From positions 1 to 64,000 of the forward strand of contig JAOHKZ010000006.1 of assembly GCA_028101545.1 (NCBI GenBank): a DNA stretch of 64,000 bases. Direction: 5' to 3'. The position numbers were made by a program, and so were the translations under genes. The stretch comes from Opitutales bacterium. GTDB taxonomy: Bacteria > Verrucomicrobiota > Verrucomicrobiia > Opitutales > Seribacteraceae. This document shows positions 48,069 to 58,000 of this stretch, in pieces (position 1 is the stretch's first letter; each line of letters begins with the position of its first letter). Under the pieces are notes generated by a model. The model saw nothing but the letters and a program-made list of their open reading frames with translations. It was not told the origin of the DNA and searched no databases.

Positions 48069-48536
48069 ATGGAATCAATTCTTATAGCGATTTTCTTTGG
48101 TTATATTCTTATTTTAGTTGAGGGCTTCTTGCCGGGAGGAATTTTTGGCCTTGGCGGAGCATTCTGCATAGCATTGGCTTCATATTTTGCCTATCAGGAG
48201 TATCCGGGTTTTTTAGCACCTGTAATGACTTTTACTCTTGGTATGTCTGGTGGCTTGGCGATTGTCTTTTTGGAATTCAAATGGTTATCTAAGAGTAAAC
48301 TTGGAAGAAGCATCTTTCTTTCTTCATCTACTGATGGAATTAGCAATAAGGCTTTGCCTGGTGAAGAAATTATTGGACTTCATGGTATCTCCCTAACCGA
48401 ACATAAACCCGAGGGAATAGTTTTGCTCAATGGTAAAAATTATGATGCTTATTGTTCGGATGGTTTCTTACCTAAGGGTAAGTCTGTTATTGTCATCGGC
48501 AAAGAAGATTTTCGTCTTAGAATAAAAGAAGTTTAA
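48069..48536 (+). CDS. Short NfeD-like membrane protein
   Basis: The 155-residue product has two or three spans in residues 1-70, with LVEGFLPGGIFGLGG, then an OB-fold-like C-terminal domain with GISLTEHKPEGIVLLNGKNY and FLPKGKSVIVIG. It lacks the protease domain. It starts 3 nt after the long NfeD gene, and floA follows after 60 nt. It probably links the protease and flotillin scaffold. Confidence 0.85.
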   Translation: MESILIAIFFGYILILVEGFLPGGIFGLGGAFCIALASYFAYQEYPGFLAPVMTFTLGMSGGLAIVFLEFKWLSKSKLGRSIFLSSSTDGISNKALPGEEIIGLHGISLTEHKPEGIVLLNGKNYDAYCSDGFLPKGKSVIVIGKEDFRLRIKEV

Positions 48537-48596
48537 AGATAAATTTAAGAAGTATTAATTATAAAACTGTAAAATTAATTTAACCCAAATAATATT

Positions 48597-49592
48597 ATGA
48601 CAGATTTGTTCTGGTGGATAGGTATTGGATTAGCAATTATTGCTGGTCTTGTTGTTGCGTTGATCGTTATTTCCTTTTTCAGCACTTGGTTAAAGGCTCT
48701 TTTAGCTAATGCTTATGTAGGATTTGGAACCCTTGTAGCGATGCGTTTAAGAGGAGTTCCGGTCGGCTTAATTGTGGATGCCCGTATTACCGCTGAAAAG
48801 GCCAGTCTGCCCCTCACTACGGATCAACTTGAAGCTCACTATCTTGCCGAAGGTAATGTGGTTCAAACAGTTCAGGCAATCATCGCTGCTTCAAAAGCAA
48901 ATATAACCTTAAATTGGGATCGAGCTTGTGCAATCGATTTGGCAACCCGAGGTACATCAAAATCAGTTTTAGAGGCAGTTCGAACTTCAATAAATCCTAA
49001 GGTTATTGATTGTGTTATTGAAGGAAGGGAAACCATTGATGGAGTAGCCAAAGATGGCATACAGGTAAAAGTAAGGGCTCGAGTAACAGTTCGAAGTAAT
49101 TTAGATCGTTATGTTGGCAGCGCTCAAGAGGAAACAGTCATTGCTAGGGTTGGCGAAAGTATCGTATCCACTATTGGTTCATCAGAAAACTATAAAGTGG
49201 TACTAGAAAACCCGAATTCAATCACTGAAAAAGTCTTGGATCGTGGATTAGACCAAGGTACCGCATTCGAAATTCTCTCTATTGATATTGCAGATGTTGA
49301 TTTAGGGGAAAATCGTGGAGCCGCACTTCGTTCTTCTCAAGCTTCGGCAGATAAAGAAGTCGCCCAGGCACAAGCAGAGATTAGACGAGCAGCAGCCGTT
49401 GCCCTTGAGCAGGAAAATGTGGCTAAGGTTCAGGAAATGCAAGCAAAACTTGTAGAAGCTCAATCACAAATTCCCCTTGCTATGGCAGAGGCATTTCGTA
49501 GCGGTAATTTAGGCGTTATGGATTATTATAAACTGAAGAATGTTGAAGCTGATACGGATATGCGGCAAAGTATTTCAAAAGGTACGGAATAA
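48597..49592 (+). CDS. floA: Flotillin-like protein FloA
   Basis: FloA is a membrane scaffold that organises lipid microdomains. The 331-residue product has one N-terminal hairpin segment near residues 5-35, then the SPFH region with [36 protein letters not shown] and [18 protein letters not shown]. An Ala/Glu/Gln-rich coiled region spans about residues 240-305, ending [20 protein letters not shown]. It closely matches the B. subtilis YqfA type. Confidence 0.94.
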   Translation: MTDLFWWIGIGLAIIAGLVVALIVISFFSTWLKALLANAYVGFGTLVAMRLRGVPVGLIVDARITAEKASLPLTTDQLEAHYLAEGNVVQTVQAIIAASKANITLNWDRACAIDLATRGTSKSVLEAVRTSINPKVIDCVIEGRETIDGVAKDGIQVKVRARVTVRSNLDRYVGSAQEETVIARVGESIVSTIGSSENYKVVLENPNSITEKVLDRGLDQGTAFEILSIDIADVDLGENRGAALRSSQASADKEVAQAQAEIRRAAAVALEQENVAKVQEMQAKLVEAQSQIPLAMAEAFRSGNLGVMDYYKLKNVEADTDMRQSISKGTE

Positions 49593-49603
49593 TTTTTTAG
49601 ACT

Positions 49604-50077
49604 ATGCCAGATATTAATTTAGACAGTCTTTTCATTATAGGGCTGATATTAGCATCCCTCATAGGGAGGATATTTAAAAAAGGTGACCCTGAGGAACAAC
49701 AAAGTGGAAAAGAGAACAAAGAACCTTCCTTAGAGGAAGTCATTAAGGATGCTTGGCAAAAAGCAACTAATCCCGAGAAAGTTGTTGAAAGAGAAGTGCC
49801 ACCACCATTGCCGTCAAAATTACTCAATGTTACTGAAATTGAGGATTCACCTCCTGTTTCAAAAAAAGCATTTACTCAAAAACCCACACTTAATGTTGTA
49901 CCAAAAGCCAACAGCTCAAAAGAGCGCGAGTTTTGGCATTCCGTTCCACAGAATGAAATTTCTGTTAAAGGAAATATTTATAAGGAATTGCTTTCATCAA
50001 AATCCTCTCTTCAGCAGGCTTTTATATTAAAAGAAATTTTAGGAAAACCAGTCTCACTTAAATCAGAGAACCTATAA
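49604..50077 (+). CDS. Small anchored protein linked to floA
   Basis: The 157-residue product has one N-terminal hydrophobic segment (residues 7-23) and a polar, Pro/Glu/Lys-rich middle that is probably disordered. The C-terminal motif LQQAFILKEILGKPVSL resembles a short conserved ending seen in other small PVC and Bacteroidota proteins. It is 11 nt after floA, likely the fourth gene of the same operon. Function is unknown. Confidence 0.75.
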   Translation: MPDINLDSLFIIGLILASLIGRIFKKGDPEEQQSGKENKEPSLEEVIKDAWQKATNPEKVVEREVPPPLPSKLLNVTEIEDSPPVSKKAFTQKPTLNVVPKANSSKEREFWHSVPQNEISVKGNIYKELLSSKSSLQQAFILKEILGKPVSLKSENL

Positions 50078-50080
50078 GTT

Positions 50081-50254
50081 CTACTTCTCGGATTTCATTT
50101 TCGTTTTTTTCTTTAAATTTCCGGTTTTTTTTGCGGCAATACTTAAATCAAGCCCTTTTTGCATGCAGCAATTATTCCATTTACAAGTTTGTGTAAACTT
50201 ACAATGATCATTTACACATTTGATTGTTGAAATCTTATCGAGCTTTTTTTTCAA
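50081..50254 (-). CDS. Possible antisense 57-residue cysteine-containing protein
   Basis: On the minus strand a TTG at 50254 opens a 57-codon frame to a TAG at 50081. The peptide has five cysteines in a C-x4-C-x5-C-x4-C-C arrangement (residues 13-30) and a Lys-rich C terminus. It fills the 229-nt gap between two plus-strand genes. The lysines partly reflect T-rich plus-strand DNA, no Shine-Dalgarno is present, and the start follows a stop codon closely, so it may be chance. Confidence 0.25.
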   Translation of the reverse strand: MKKKLDKISTIKCVNDHCKFTQTCKWNNCCMQKGLDLSIAAKKTGNLKKKTKMKSEK

Positions 50255-50306
50255 TGTTTACAGAAAACATAAACACTTGAATAAATTCAATACTTAAGGC
50301 AAGTCT

Positions 50307-50663
50307 ATGCTAAAAAAGCTTACGAACCATGCATTGATTGACGAACAAGATAGGGTGAGGTATTTGGATGAATCAATGTCGGTTACCTTATGGTTTAATG
50401 AAGACAACTCTATTTTTGGATTTGAAGTGATCTTTGATCTCCTTTTGAGAGAAAAGTCTTTTATTTATAATGTGAATTCGAGAGCTAGGTATGGTAATAT
50501 GATTGAAGAAAATCCCAAGTTTGGTCGAAATATCAAACGAACTATGGATAATTTTAATGCTGAATTTACGCTTGAGAGGCTAAGTGAATTTGAAAGCAAA
50601 TCTAAGTACATTCCGGAAAAAGAAAGAGAATTTATTCTAAAAATTATGCATGATAATATTTGA
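50307..50663 (+). CDS. Hypothetical protein, 118 residues
   Basis: I do not recognise this soluble, charged protein. It has no signal peptide or membrane span. The N-terminal half looks beta-rich (RYLDESMSVTLWFNEDN, then FEVIFDLLL) and the C-terminal half alpha-helical and Lys/Glu-rich. It stands alone with 230 nt upstream and 78 nt downstream, an AT-rich context. It could be a lineage-specific gene. Confidence 0.55.
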   Translation: MLKKLTNHALIDEQDRVRYLDESMSVTLWFNEDNSIFGFEVIFDLLLREKSFIYNVNSRARYGNMIEENPKFGRNIKRTMDNFNAEFTLERLSEFESKSKYIPEKEREFILKIMHDNI

Positions 50664-50741
50664 GAGAAAATAAGTAATTAATCATACATTAATTTCATTC
50701 AAGTTTGCTAAATGTAATATAAATTTAAAGAATAACAAAAA

Positions 50742-52079
50742 ATGAAAAATACGAGAAGGCAATTTATGCAAACAACTGCTGGTTATGCATTAGGTTTTAG
50801 CGGATTACAAAATTTGGTTTATGGTGAAAATTTATCAAGTTCTTCATTTGGTTATGGAACTCTTCAGAAAGACCCAAAACATGTTTTAGACCTACCCAGA
50901 GGGTTTAGTTATAAAGTGATTGGCAAGTCAGGGGATTTAATGACTGACGGTTTTTTTCTGCCTTCGAAGCCCGATGGCATGGCCGCTTTTGAATATAATT
51001 CTGATGAAGTCCTTATTGTTCGTAATCATGAAATTAATCCGTTAGCATTTGGTTCAAGCGGTCCTTTTGGCAAGGGGAATAAAAAAATAAAACACATCTC
51101 CGAAGAGATGATTTACGATAGGGGAAAGATTTTGCCCTGTTTAGGAGGTACTACTACCTTCCTTTATAATACAAAAGAGCAAAAAGTGGTTCGTCAATTC
51201 TTGAGCTTAGTTGGAACTTTAAGAAATTGTTCTGGCGGCCCTACGCCATGGAATTCCTGGATTACTTGCGAAGAGGTTGTTATGGGGACGATTGGACCTT
51301 GTAAAAAAAATCATGGTTGGTGTTTTGAAGTACCAGTTACTGATAAACCTCAACTTTCAAAGCCCATTCCACTTAAAGCAATGGGAAGATTTAATCACGA
51401 GGCAGTTGCAGTTGAACCTGAGTCGGGTGATGTTTTTTTGACAGAGGATAGGCATGATGGATTAATTTATCGTTTTAAACCAAAGATAAAGGGAGTCTTG
51501 GCAGAAGGGGGAAAACTTTTTGCTCTTAAAGTTAAGGGCAGGAAGAGTTTAGATACACGAAACTGGAGCAAGAAAGAATTTGATGTTGGGCAAGCAGAAG
51601 AAATTGAGTGGATTGAAATGGAGGATGTCGAGTCTCCCAAAGATGATCTTCGTTTTCGTGGATTCAAAAACGGTGCAGCTTGTTTCGCTCGCGGGGAAGG
51701 CATGTGGTATTCAAATGGATCTATTTATTTTGCTTGCACGAATGGGGGTATTAAAAAACGCGGTCAAATATGGAAATTGACTGGTGGAAAAATTGAACTT
51801 TTTGTTGAGCCAAATAACCCGGATTTAGTAGATAATTGTGATAATATTACGGTTTCTCCATGGGGAGACCTTTTTATTTGTGAAGATGGTAAAGGAGAAC
51901 AGTTTATAGATATTATAACTCCGCAGGGAGAAATTTTTAAATTAGCTAAAAATTCTAAAAGTAGTAGTGAATTTGCAGGGCCTGTATTTTCTCCCGATGG
52001 TTCAACATTGTTCGTTAATATTCAACATGATGGTTTAACTTTGGCAATTACCGGCCCTTGGGGGAAAAAATCAGTTTAA
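50742..52079 (+). CDS. PhoX-like (DUF839) protein with Tat signal
   Basis: The 445-residue product begins with a twin-arginine signal, TRRQFMQ at residues 3-9 followed by a hydrophobic stretch to about residue 29, so it is exported folded. The body matches the PhoX/DUF839 beta-propeller family: PDGMAAFEYNSDEVLIVRNHE, GGTTTFLYN, GPTPWNSWITCEEV, GRFNHEAVAVEPE, and TEDRHDGLIYRFKPK. Family members include calcium/iron phosphatases. The gene overlaps the end of a convergent sulfatase gene by 4 bp. Confidence 0.88.
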   Translation: MKNTRRQFMQTTAGYALGFSGLQNLVYGENLSSSSFGYGTLQKDPKHVLDLPRGFSYKVIGKSGDLMTDGFFLPSKPDGMAAFEYNSDEVLIVRNHEINPLAFGSSGPFGKGNKKIKHISEEMIYDRGKILPCLGGTTTFLYNTKEQKVVRQFLSLVGTLRNCSGGPTPWNSWITCEEVVMGTIGPCKKNHGWCFEVPVTDKPQLSKPIPLKAMGRFNHEAVAVEPESGDVFLTEDRHDGLIYRFKPKIKGVLAEGGKLFALKVKGRKSLDTRNWSKKEFDVGQAEEIEWIEMEDVESPKDDLRFRGFKNGAACFARGEGMWYSNGSIYFACTNGGIKKRGQIWKLTGGKIELFVEPNNPDLVDNCDNITVSPWGDLFICEDGKGEQFIDIITPQGEIFKLAKNSKSSSEFAGPVFSPDGSTLFVNIQHDGLTLAITGPWGKKSV

Positions 52080-53629
52080 TTTTTAAGCTGATTTGAAGTG
52101 TCTTTTCGAAATGAGAGTTCTTTGATTGAGTCATTTACTGGAGAAAGACCACTTTGATTTAGCTTTTCTTTATTCTTTGCAATATCAAACCAAATTTTTT
52201 TCATTGTTTCAATTCGTCTAGGAAATTTCTTGGCTAAATCATTAAGTTCAGTCCTGTCTTTATCCATATTATAGAGTTCCCATTTCCCTTTTTTCGCTGA
52301 AACAAGTTTCCATTTACCCTGTCTCAGTGCTCTATCTGTTCCAAAATGAAAATATAGGGTTTCATGACCCTTTCTTACTGTGTTTTTAAAAATGGGTACA
52401 AGTGACTTGCCTTCCAAGGGCTCGATATTACGGTCACCAACCTGTTTTGGATATTTAGCTTTTGCAAGTTCGAGAAAGGTAGCCATAAAATCGATTAGGT
52501 GAGCAGGTTGTCTAGTAATACTACCAGCTTCAGTTTTGAGTCCATTGGGCCAGTGGACAATTAATGGAGAGGAAATTCCGCCTTCATGCTGGTTTTGTTT
52601 ATACAGCCTGAAGGGAGTGTTGCTTGCTTGAGCCCATGAAGCGTCATAGGTCCAATATGAATTTGGATCCCAAGGTTTAAGATCTCTCCCCCGTGTTCTT
52701 TCGAAGGGACAACCGCCATTGTCGGCACAAAAAAGAAAAAGGGTATTCTCAAAGACTTTACGGGTTTTTAATTCATTTACGAGTCGACCGATGTTTTGAT
52801 CAATAAGATCAATCATCGCAGCAAAAACCTCCATTCGGTCTGCTTCCCAAGCTCTTTCGGATTCTTTGATTGAATCCCATGAAGGGACATGGGGGGCTCT
52901 TGGTGATAGTTTAAACTTTTTAGGCACTAGACCATTTGTTAGTTGTTTGGCATATCTTGTTTTTCTTAAATTATCCCACCCGTGATCATATTTTCCATCA
53001 TATTTGAGAACTGCGTCTTTGGGTGCATGGAGTGGATAGTGGGGAGCATTGTATGCAATATAGAGAAAAAAAGGATCTTGAGATTTTCCGACCTTACCCT
53101 CCTTTATAAAGTCCAATGCAAAGTCAGTGATTGCATGGGTGGTGTAGAAAGGTTTGCCGTTAAGTTTTTTGGGAACTGTCCATTCATTACCATTCAGTCG
53201 AAAAGAATTATCTCCTCTAAAAAAGTTACAGGCACCCGAAAGATGGCCCCAATATCTCTGGAAACCAAAATCAGTAGGCTGTTTATTCAAATGCCATTTT
53301 CCAGACATCCAAGTGGAATACCCGGCCGGTTTTAAAACTTCAGCGATTGTAGTACCCCTACTAAGACTTGATGAACCTGCTTGGTCGCAGTAAAGACCGG
53401 TTAGCAATGAAACACGTGAAGAGTGACATTTTGCGGTATTATAAAATTGTGAAAAGCGAAGACCATTTCCAGCTAGCTGATCTAAGTTGGGTGTTTCAAT
53501 TTCAGAGCCATAACAACCTAAATCCGAAAAGCCCAAGTCGTCAGCCATGATGAGAACGATGTTAGGTCTTTTGCTTAGTAGGGGTAAAAAAGATAAAAAC
53601 AATAAGAATGAATAAATGAAAGGCTTCAT
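52076..53629 (-). CDS. Sulfatase with CHSSR active-site motif
   Basis: The 517-residue secreted sulfatase has a signal peptide (residues 1-19) and the metal-binding NIVLIMADDLG. The active-site motif is CHSSR at residues 68-72, where Ser replaces the usual Pro. Other sites are SGKWHLNKQ and the ADNGGCPFERTRG metal segment. The cysteine must become formylglycine for activity. C-terminal features fit family S1. It lies 17 nt downstream of a second sulfatase gene on the same strand. The sulfated substrate is unknown; algal polysaccharide is plausible from lineage. Confidence 0.93.
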   Translation of the reverse strand: MKPFIYSFLLFLSFLPLLSKRPNIVLIMADDLGFSDLGCYGSEIETPNLDQLAGNGLRFSQFYNTAKCHSSRVSLLTGLYCDQAGSSSLSRGTTIAEVLKPAGYSTWMSGKWHLNKQPTDFGFQRYWGHLSGACNFFRGDNSFRLNGNEWTVPKKLNGKPFYTTHAITDFALDFIKEGKVGKSQDPFFLYIAYNAPHYPLHAPKDAVLKYDGKYDHGWDNLRKTRYAKQLTNGLVPKKFKLSPRAPHVPSWDSIKESERAWEADRMEVFAAMIDLIDQNIGRLVNELKTRKVFENTLFLFCADNGGCPFERTRGRDLKPWDPNSYWTYDASWAQASNTPFRLYKQNQHEGGISSPLIVHWPNGLKTEAGSITRQPAHLIDFMATFLELAKAKYPKQVGDRNIEPLEGKSLVPIFKNTVRKGHETLYFHFGTDRALRQGKWKLVSAKKGKWELYNMDKDRTELNDLAKKFPRRIETMKKIWFDIAKNKEKLNQSGLSPVNDSIKELSFRKDTSNQLKN

Positions 53630-53646
53630 AATTTATTTAAATTTAA

Positions 53647-55056
53647 TTAAAATTTAGAGAGTCTGGATTTATACTCTGGTCGCTTCTTCCATTGTGGAAA
53701 AAACTTTTGATATTCCGTTAATTCTGTCCAAAAAATTCTCGGTGGTTGAGGCAGAACCGATCCACTCGAGTAGTCTTTTCCACTTATGCTTCTTTGAATA
53801 GATTTGCGAGCATCTAAGAGAATTTTTCTAAGTCGGATTATTTGAGGGTGATTGGGTCGAAACTCGTTCATCGATTCGCCGGGATCAGACGAAAGGTTAA
53901 AAAGTTCAATTTTTCTACCCTTATCTTTGGGTTGTGAAATAATTTTCCATTCATTGTCAATTACAGCCATTCGTCCTCGGCTACTAAAAATTAATGGCTT
54001 ATTCCTTCTTGATAGTTCTGAAGTAAAAAGCGGGATAAGGCTTAATCCATCCAGTGGTTTGAGAAATTCAGAATCTGGAATTTTTGCGATCTCTGTAATG
54101 GTGGGAAATATATCTACCGCTCCTGCTGGGTATTTGCTAATTTTGGCCTTTTTTACTTTATAAGGCCATTCAATTATTGCTGGAACTCGAATGCCTCCTT
54201 CATAAAGACTACCTTTATAATCTCTTAGCCCACCAGTTGTGGAAGGATTAATTTTAGGAAGTCCTCCATTGTCGCTAGTAAACCACACAAGCGTATTCTG
54301 GTCAATTTTCATTTCCTTAAGACCCTCACGGAGAGTTCCCACACTTCGATCCATTGCCTTGAGTTCTGCATAATGAGCCTGAGAGTTACGATCCAAATTA
54401 CTGAATTCCTTCATATCTTTATCCAGCGCCATAAAAGGTGAGTGGGGAGTACCATACCAAATTACACAGAAAAAGGGTTTTCCATTATTGGTTTCATTCT
54501 CCATGAACTTAAGAGCTTCTTTAACTATGATATCTGATGAATCACCCTTGAACTCTTCTATTTTCCCCTGCCTGCTCATTATTGGATTGATATCAAAAAA
54601 ATTTGTAACAGAGACCCATTTCTCAAATCCAAACGCTTTGGGTCCATGTGAATCCGTTTTTAAAATCGGAACACCTGGGCCCCGCAGACCACATAAGTGC
54701 CATTTTCCGAAATGCCCGGTAGCATACCCTGCCCTCTTCAATGCTTGGGGAAGTGTTTTTTCCTGTTTTCTTAAAGCGTATCCATGATCGAAAACACCAG
54801 TTCTGTCATGGGTTCTGCCGGTTAAAACGGTGGCACGGGTCGGAGAACAAACAGGACCGCCGGCATAGAATTGATCAAAACGTAAACCGTTCGATGCCAT
54901 TTCATCTAAATTTGGAGTTTTAAGCACAGGGTGGTTATAATACCCAGTCTGCCCCCACCCCTGATCATCGGTCATGACCAACACAAAGTTAGTTTTACCA
55001 CACATCACTCTAGTCAAAGGAAGAGTTAGAATAATTGTGAAAATAAAATATTTCAT
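53647..55056 (-). CDS. Sulfatase (CSPTR type)
   Basis: The 469-residue sulfatase has a signal peptide (residues 1-19), metal ligands in FVLVMTDDQGWG, and the canonical formylglycine motif CSPTRATVLTGR at residues 70-81. GHFGKWHLCG and TSDNGGLPK complete the S1 active site. It lies 17 nt from the next sulfatase and 24 nt after the large dehydrogenase-like gene on the same strand, forming one operon of three genes. Confidence 0.94.
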   Translation of the reverse strand: MKYFIFTIILTLPLTRVMCGKTNFVLVMTDDQGWGQTGYYNHPVLKTPNLDEMASNGLRFDQFYAGGPVCSPTRATVLTGRTHDRTGVFDHGYALRKQEKTLPQALKRAGYATGHFGKWHLCGLRGPGVPILKTDSHGPKAFGFEKWVSVTNFFDINPIMSRQGKIEEFKGDSSDIIVKEALKFMENETNNGKPFFCVIWYGTPHSPFMALDKDMKEFSNLDRNSQAHYAELKAMDRSVGTLREGLKEMKIDQNTLVWFTSDNGGLPKINPSTTGGLRDYKGSLYEGGIRVPAIIEWPYKVKKAKISKYPAGAVDIFPTITEIAKIPDSEFLKPLDGLSLIPLFTSELSRRNKPLIFSSRGRMAVIDNEWKIISQPKDKGRKIELFNLSSDPGESMNEFRPNHPQIIRLRKILLDARKSIQRSISGKDYSSGSVLPQPPRIFWTELTEYQKFFPQWKKRPEYKSRLSKF

Positions 55057-55080
55057 GATTTAATAGTGTTAAAAATAATT

Positions 55081-58000
55081 TTATTTAACGATTAGATTTC
55101 CTTTCATAATTGTCCAATGTCCAGGAAAACTACAAAGGTATGGATAAATTCCAGGCTTTTTCGGAGCTTTAAAACGTAAGAATTCCGTTTCCCCCTGTTT
55201 GAGCATTTTAGTGTGTGTAATTATTTTGTTTGACTCTGGAATAAACTGTCCATTTTTAGCGGCAATTGGATCTTTAGCCATGTTGTTCGCAGCAAGGCCA
55301 ACTTCTTCGAGCGAGTTTGGTTGAACCAGTACAAAGTTATGGGGAGTTGCATCCGGATTGTTGAATTCGATCAGTAAAGGTTGGTTTCTCTTTACAATGA
55401 TATTTTCGTCTTTGGTTTTTTTATATTCTCCGAGGTTTGACTTTTCCATGATTTCAACAGAATAAAGCATTCTTTCCTTCATGCATGAAACTTTAATTTT
55501 TAGCAGATTTTTTTGGCGATCAAATTTATTGTCCGCCTTTGATTTTTCAGCAATTTGATAAGCAATTTTTTGCTTGTTTAAAAATTCAAAAAGTAGTGGT
55601 TGAGTTTTTTCTAAATCTTTTGTGTCCCAAAATTTCTTCATAGGGGAAGATCCAAAGGAGGTTTTAATTGCATAACTTAGATGCTTTTCATTGGGTTGAG
55701 CACTAACAATTTTAAGTGCTTCAAATGCATTCTTTGTACCTATATAACTACATGCAATCGCTGCTTCTAGCCTTACAAGTCCGTTATTATCCCTAGCTGC
55801 CCTTGTTAGTAAATCATCTCCATTATCGGATAATGAATGCCAGTATCTGAGCTGACGAGTTGCAGCGGCTCGAGCATTATGATTTTCACATTGAAGCAAT
55901 TCCTCGAGAAGTTGAAGGTTGAATTGTTCAACATTTCTGTAAGCCCACATTGCCTCGACTTGGTGATGCCTGTGACGCGGATCACTGGTATCAAGATTTT
56001 TAAGCCAGTTATCAAGTGCTCTTTTTACCTTTGTTGGTTCAATCTCTCGTATTTCTCTTTTTGCCCAGTATCGATAACGATATTCAGGACGCTTAAGCAA
56101 ATTAAGAAGTTGTGGAAGACTTGCTCCCGTGATTTTGGGAGGAATTATCTGTTTGGCACCCTTAGGCATAATGCGCCATATACGGCCTGATTTTCGGTCT
56201 CTTCTTTCATCGCGAAGAGAATACTGTGCATGGCCTTTTACCGGGTTATACCAGTCACACACATACATTCCACCCCTAGGGCCGTACCTAAGGTCAACTG
56301 GAATAAAGCTAAGATTGGAGGAAAATATGATATCTGAAACATATTCCTCTTCGTATCCATAATCGTACTCTTTCCATTTCAATAACTCCACGCGATTAGT
56401 TGATTTGTAGCGAACTTTGACCATCATCCCTTGGAACTCTTTGGGCCAGTTTGGAAAGTCGATAAATTCTTGTCCGCACACTCCTGAATAGGCCTGCAAT
56501 CCACTAGGTCTTGGATGTTGCTGAGGGTAAGGTGGGTCGAGTGCATGATGAGCGGATGCAAAAATCGGATAACTTGCTACATGTTGGCCCCAGTCATCAA
56601 ATGTTACGCCCCATGGATTCGTACTTGGGTGAGAACCAAATGCAGTAAGTCTGTGGAGCTTGGGCTCCCAAGCGAACCAGCCACTGTTTTGTTGCCTAAC
56701 TGGACCGTATGGAGTCTCCACCTGAGTATGATGAAAAATTGATTCTCTGAAAATGAGATCTCCGTCCGGGGTCCACACAAAGTCATGAAGTGCATGGTGG
56801 GAATCCTCACATCCAAATCCAGTGAGGGGGATTTCACGGTGGTCCGCTTTGCCATCTCCATTGGTATCTTTAAGAAAAGTCATGTGTGGTTCTTCTGAGA
56901 CATATAATCCCCCATTCCCAAATTCGAATGAAAGGGGAACATTTAAACCCTCTGCCCAAACCGAACTTTTATCGGCTTTGCCATCTTTATCCAAATCTTC
57001 AAGGATGACTATCTTATCATTAGGAGCTTGCCCGGGATAAACATGGGGATATGTGGTGGAGCAGGATACCCACATTCTTCCCAGTCCATCCCAGCGCATT
57101 TGAATGGGGCAAGCTATATCTGGAAATTGTTCTTCACTCGCAAAAAGAGTAACCTCGAATTTAGGATCAATCTTAAATGCTGCTTTCTCATCCTTGGGAG
57201 ACATCCATTTATTTGCCCCTCTACTTGATTTCGTAATTGGAAGAGGCGGAACATTTGAATCGTCTATTATAGCAGAAGGCTTTTTGCCTTGAGCAAGTCT
57301 GTGGATTTGACGATCCCTGTTTTCAGTCATAAGGTCAAAATTTCTCATAGCAGGAAGAAAATCTAGGTAGCCATAACTGCCTTTCCTTCCACCGGTGTAG
57401 TAAAATGTGTTAAGTGGACGGTATCGATAAAAGTGTTGTCTATTTTTCTCGATCACAGCGAAACGGATATCTTCATTAATTGATGTTTGAGATTTATTAA
57501 ATAGCTTTTCAAAAAGAATTTTGCCAAATAATTCATATCCTTTTTCATTTAAGTGAGAACCATTAATTGTATGGTCTATTCCCACTTTATTCATTATCGA
57601 TTCTGTATCTGTGAAAACATCGATAAAGCCAACTCCTTTAGAGTGTGCAATTTTTTTCATAGAGTTAGTATAAATTTTGAGTGATTTATTATTAAGATCT
57701 GCTGCGGGAACTAAATTAATATTTTCATTCGCAATTGGAGATATCAAAATTACTGACGGTGCATTTTTCCCATTGTAGGCTTTTGAAGTTAAACGAGTTA
57801 AGTATTTTTCCAACCTATCTTCAAAATGTGGAATTTCTTTGGGTCCAGCAAATGATTCGTTAAAACCGAATGCGGCAATAATAACATCCGCTTTCATTGC
57901 TGTTAGATGTTGTTCTGTATCGGCAAAATTATCAGGCCTTGGTTGCAAATCTATTTCATCAGCTGACCATGCTAGATTCCGTACAACTATTTCATGATTA

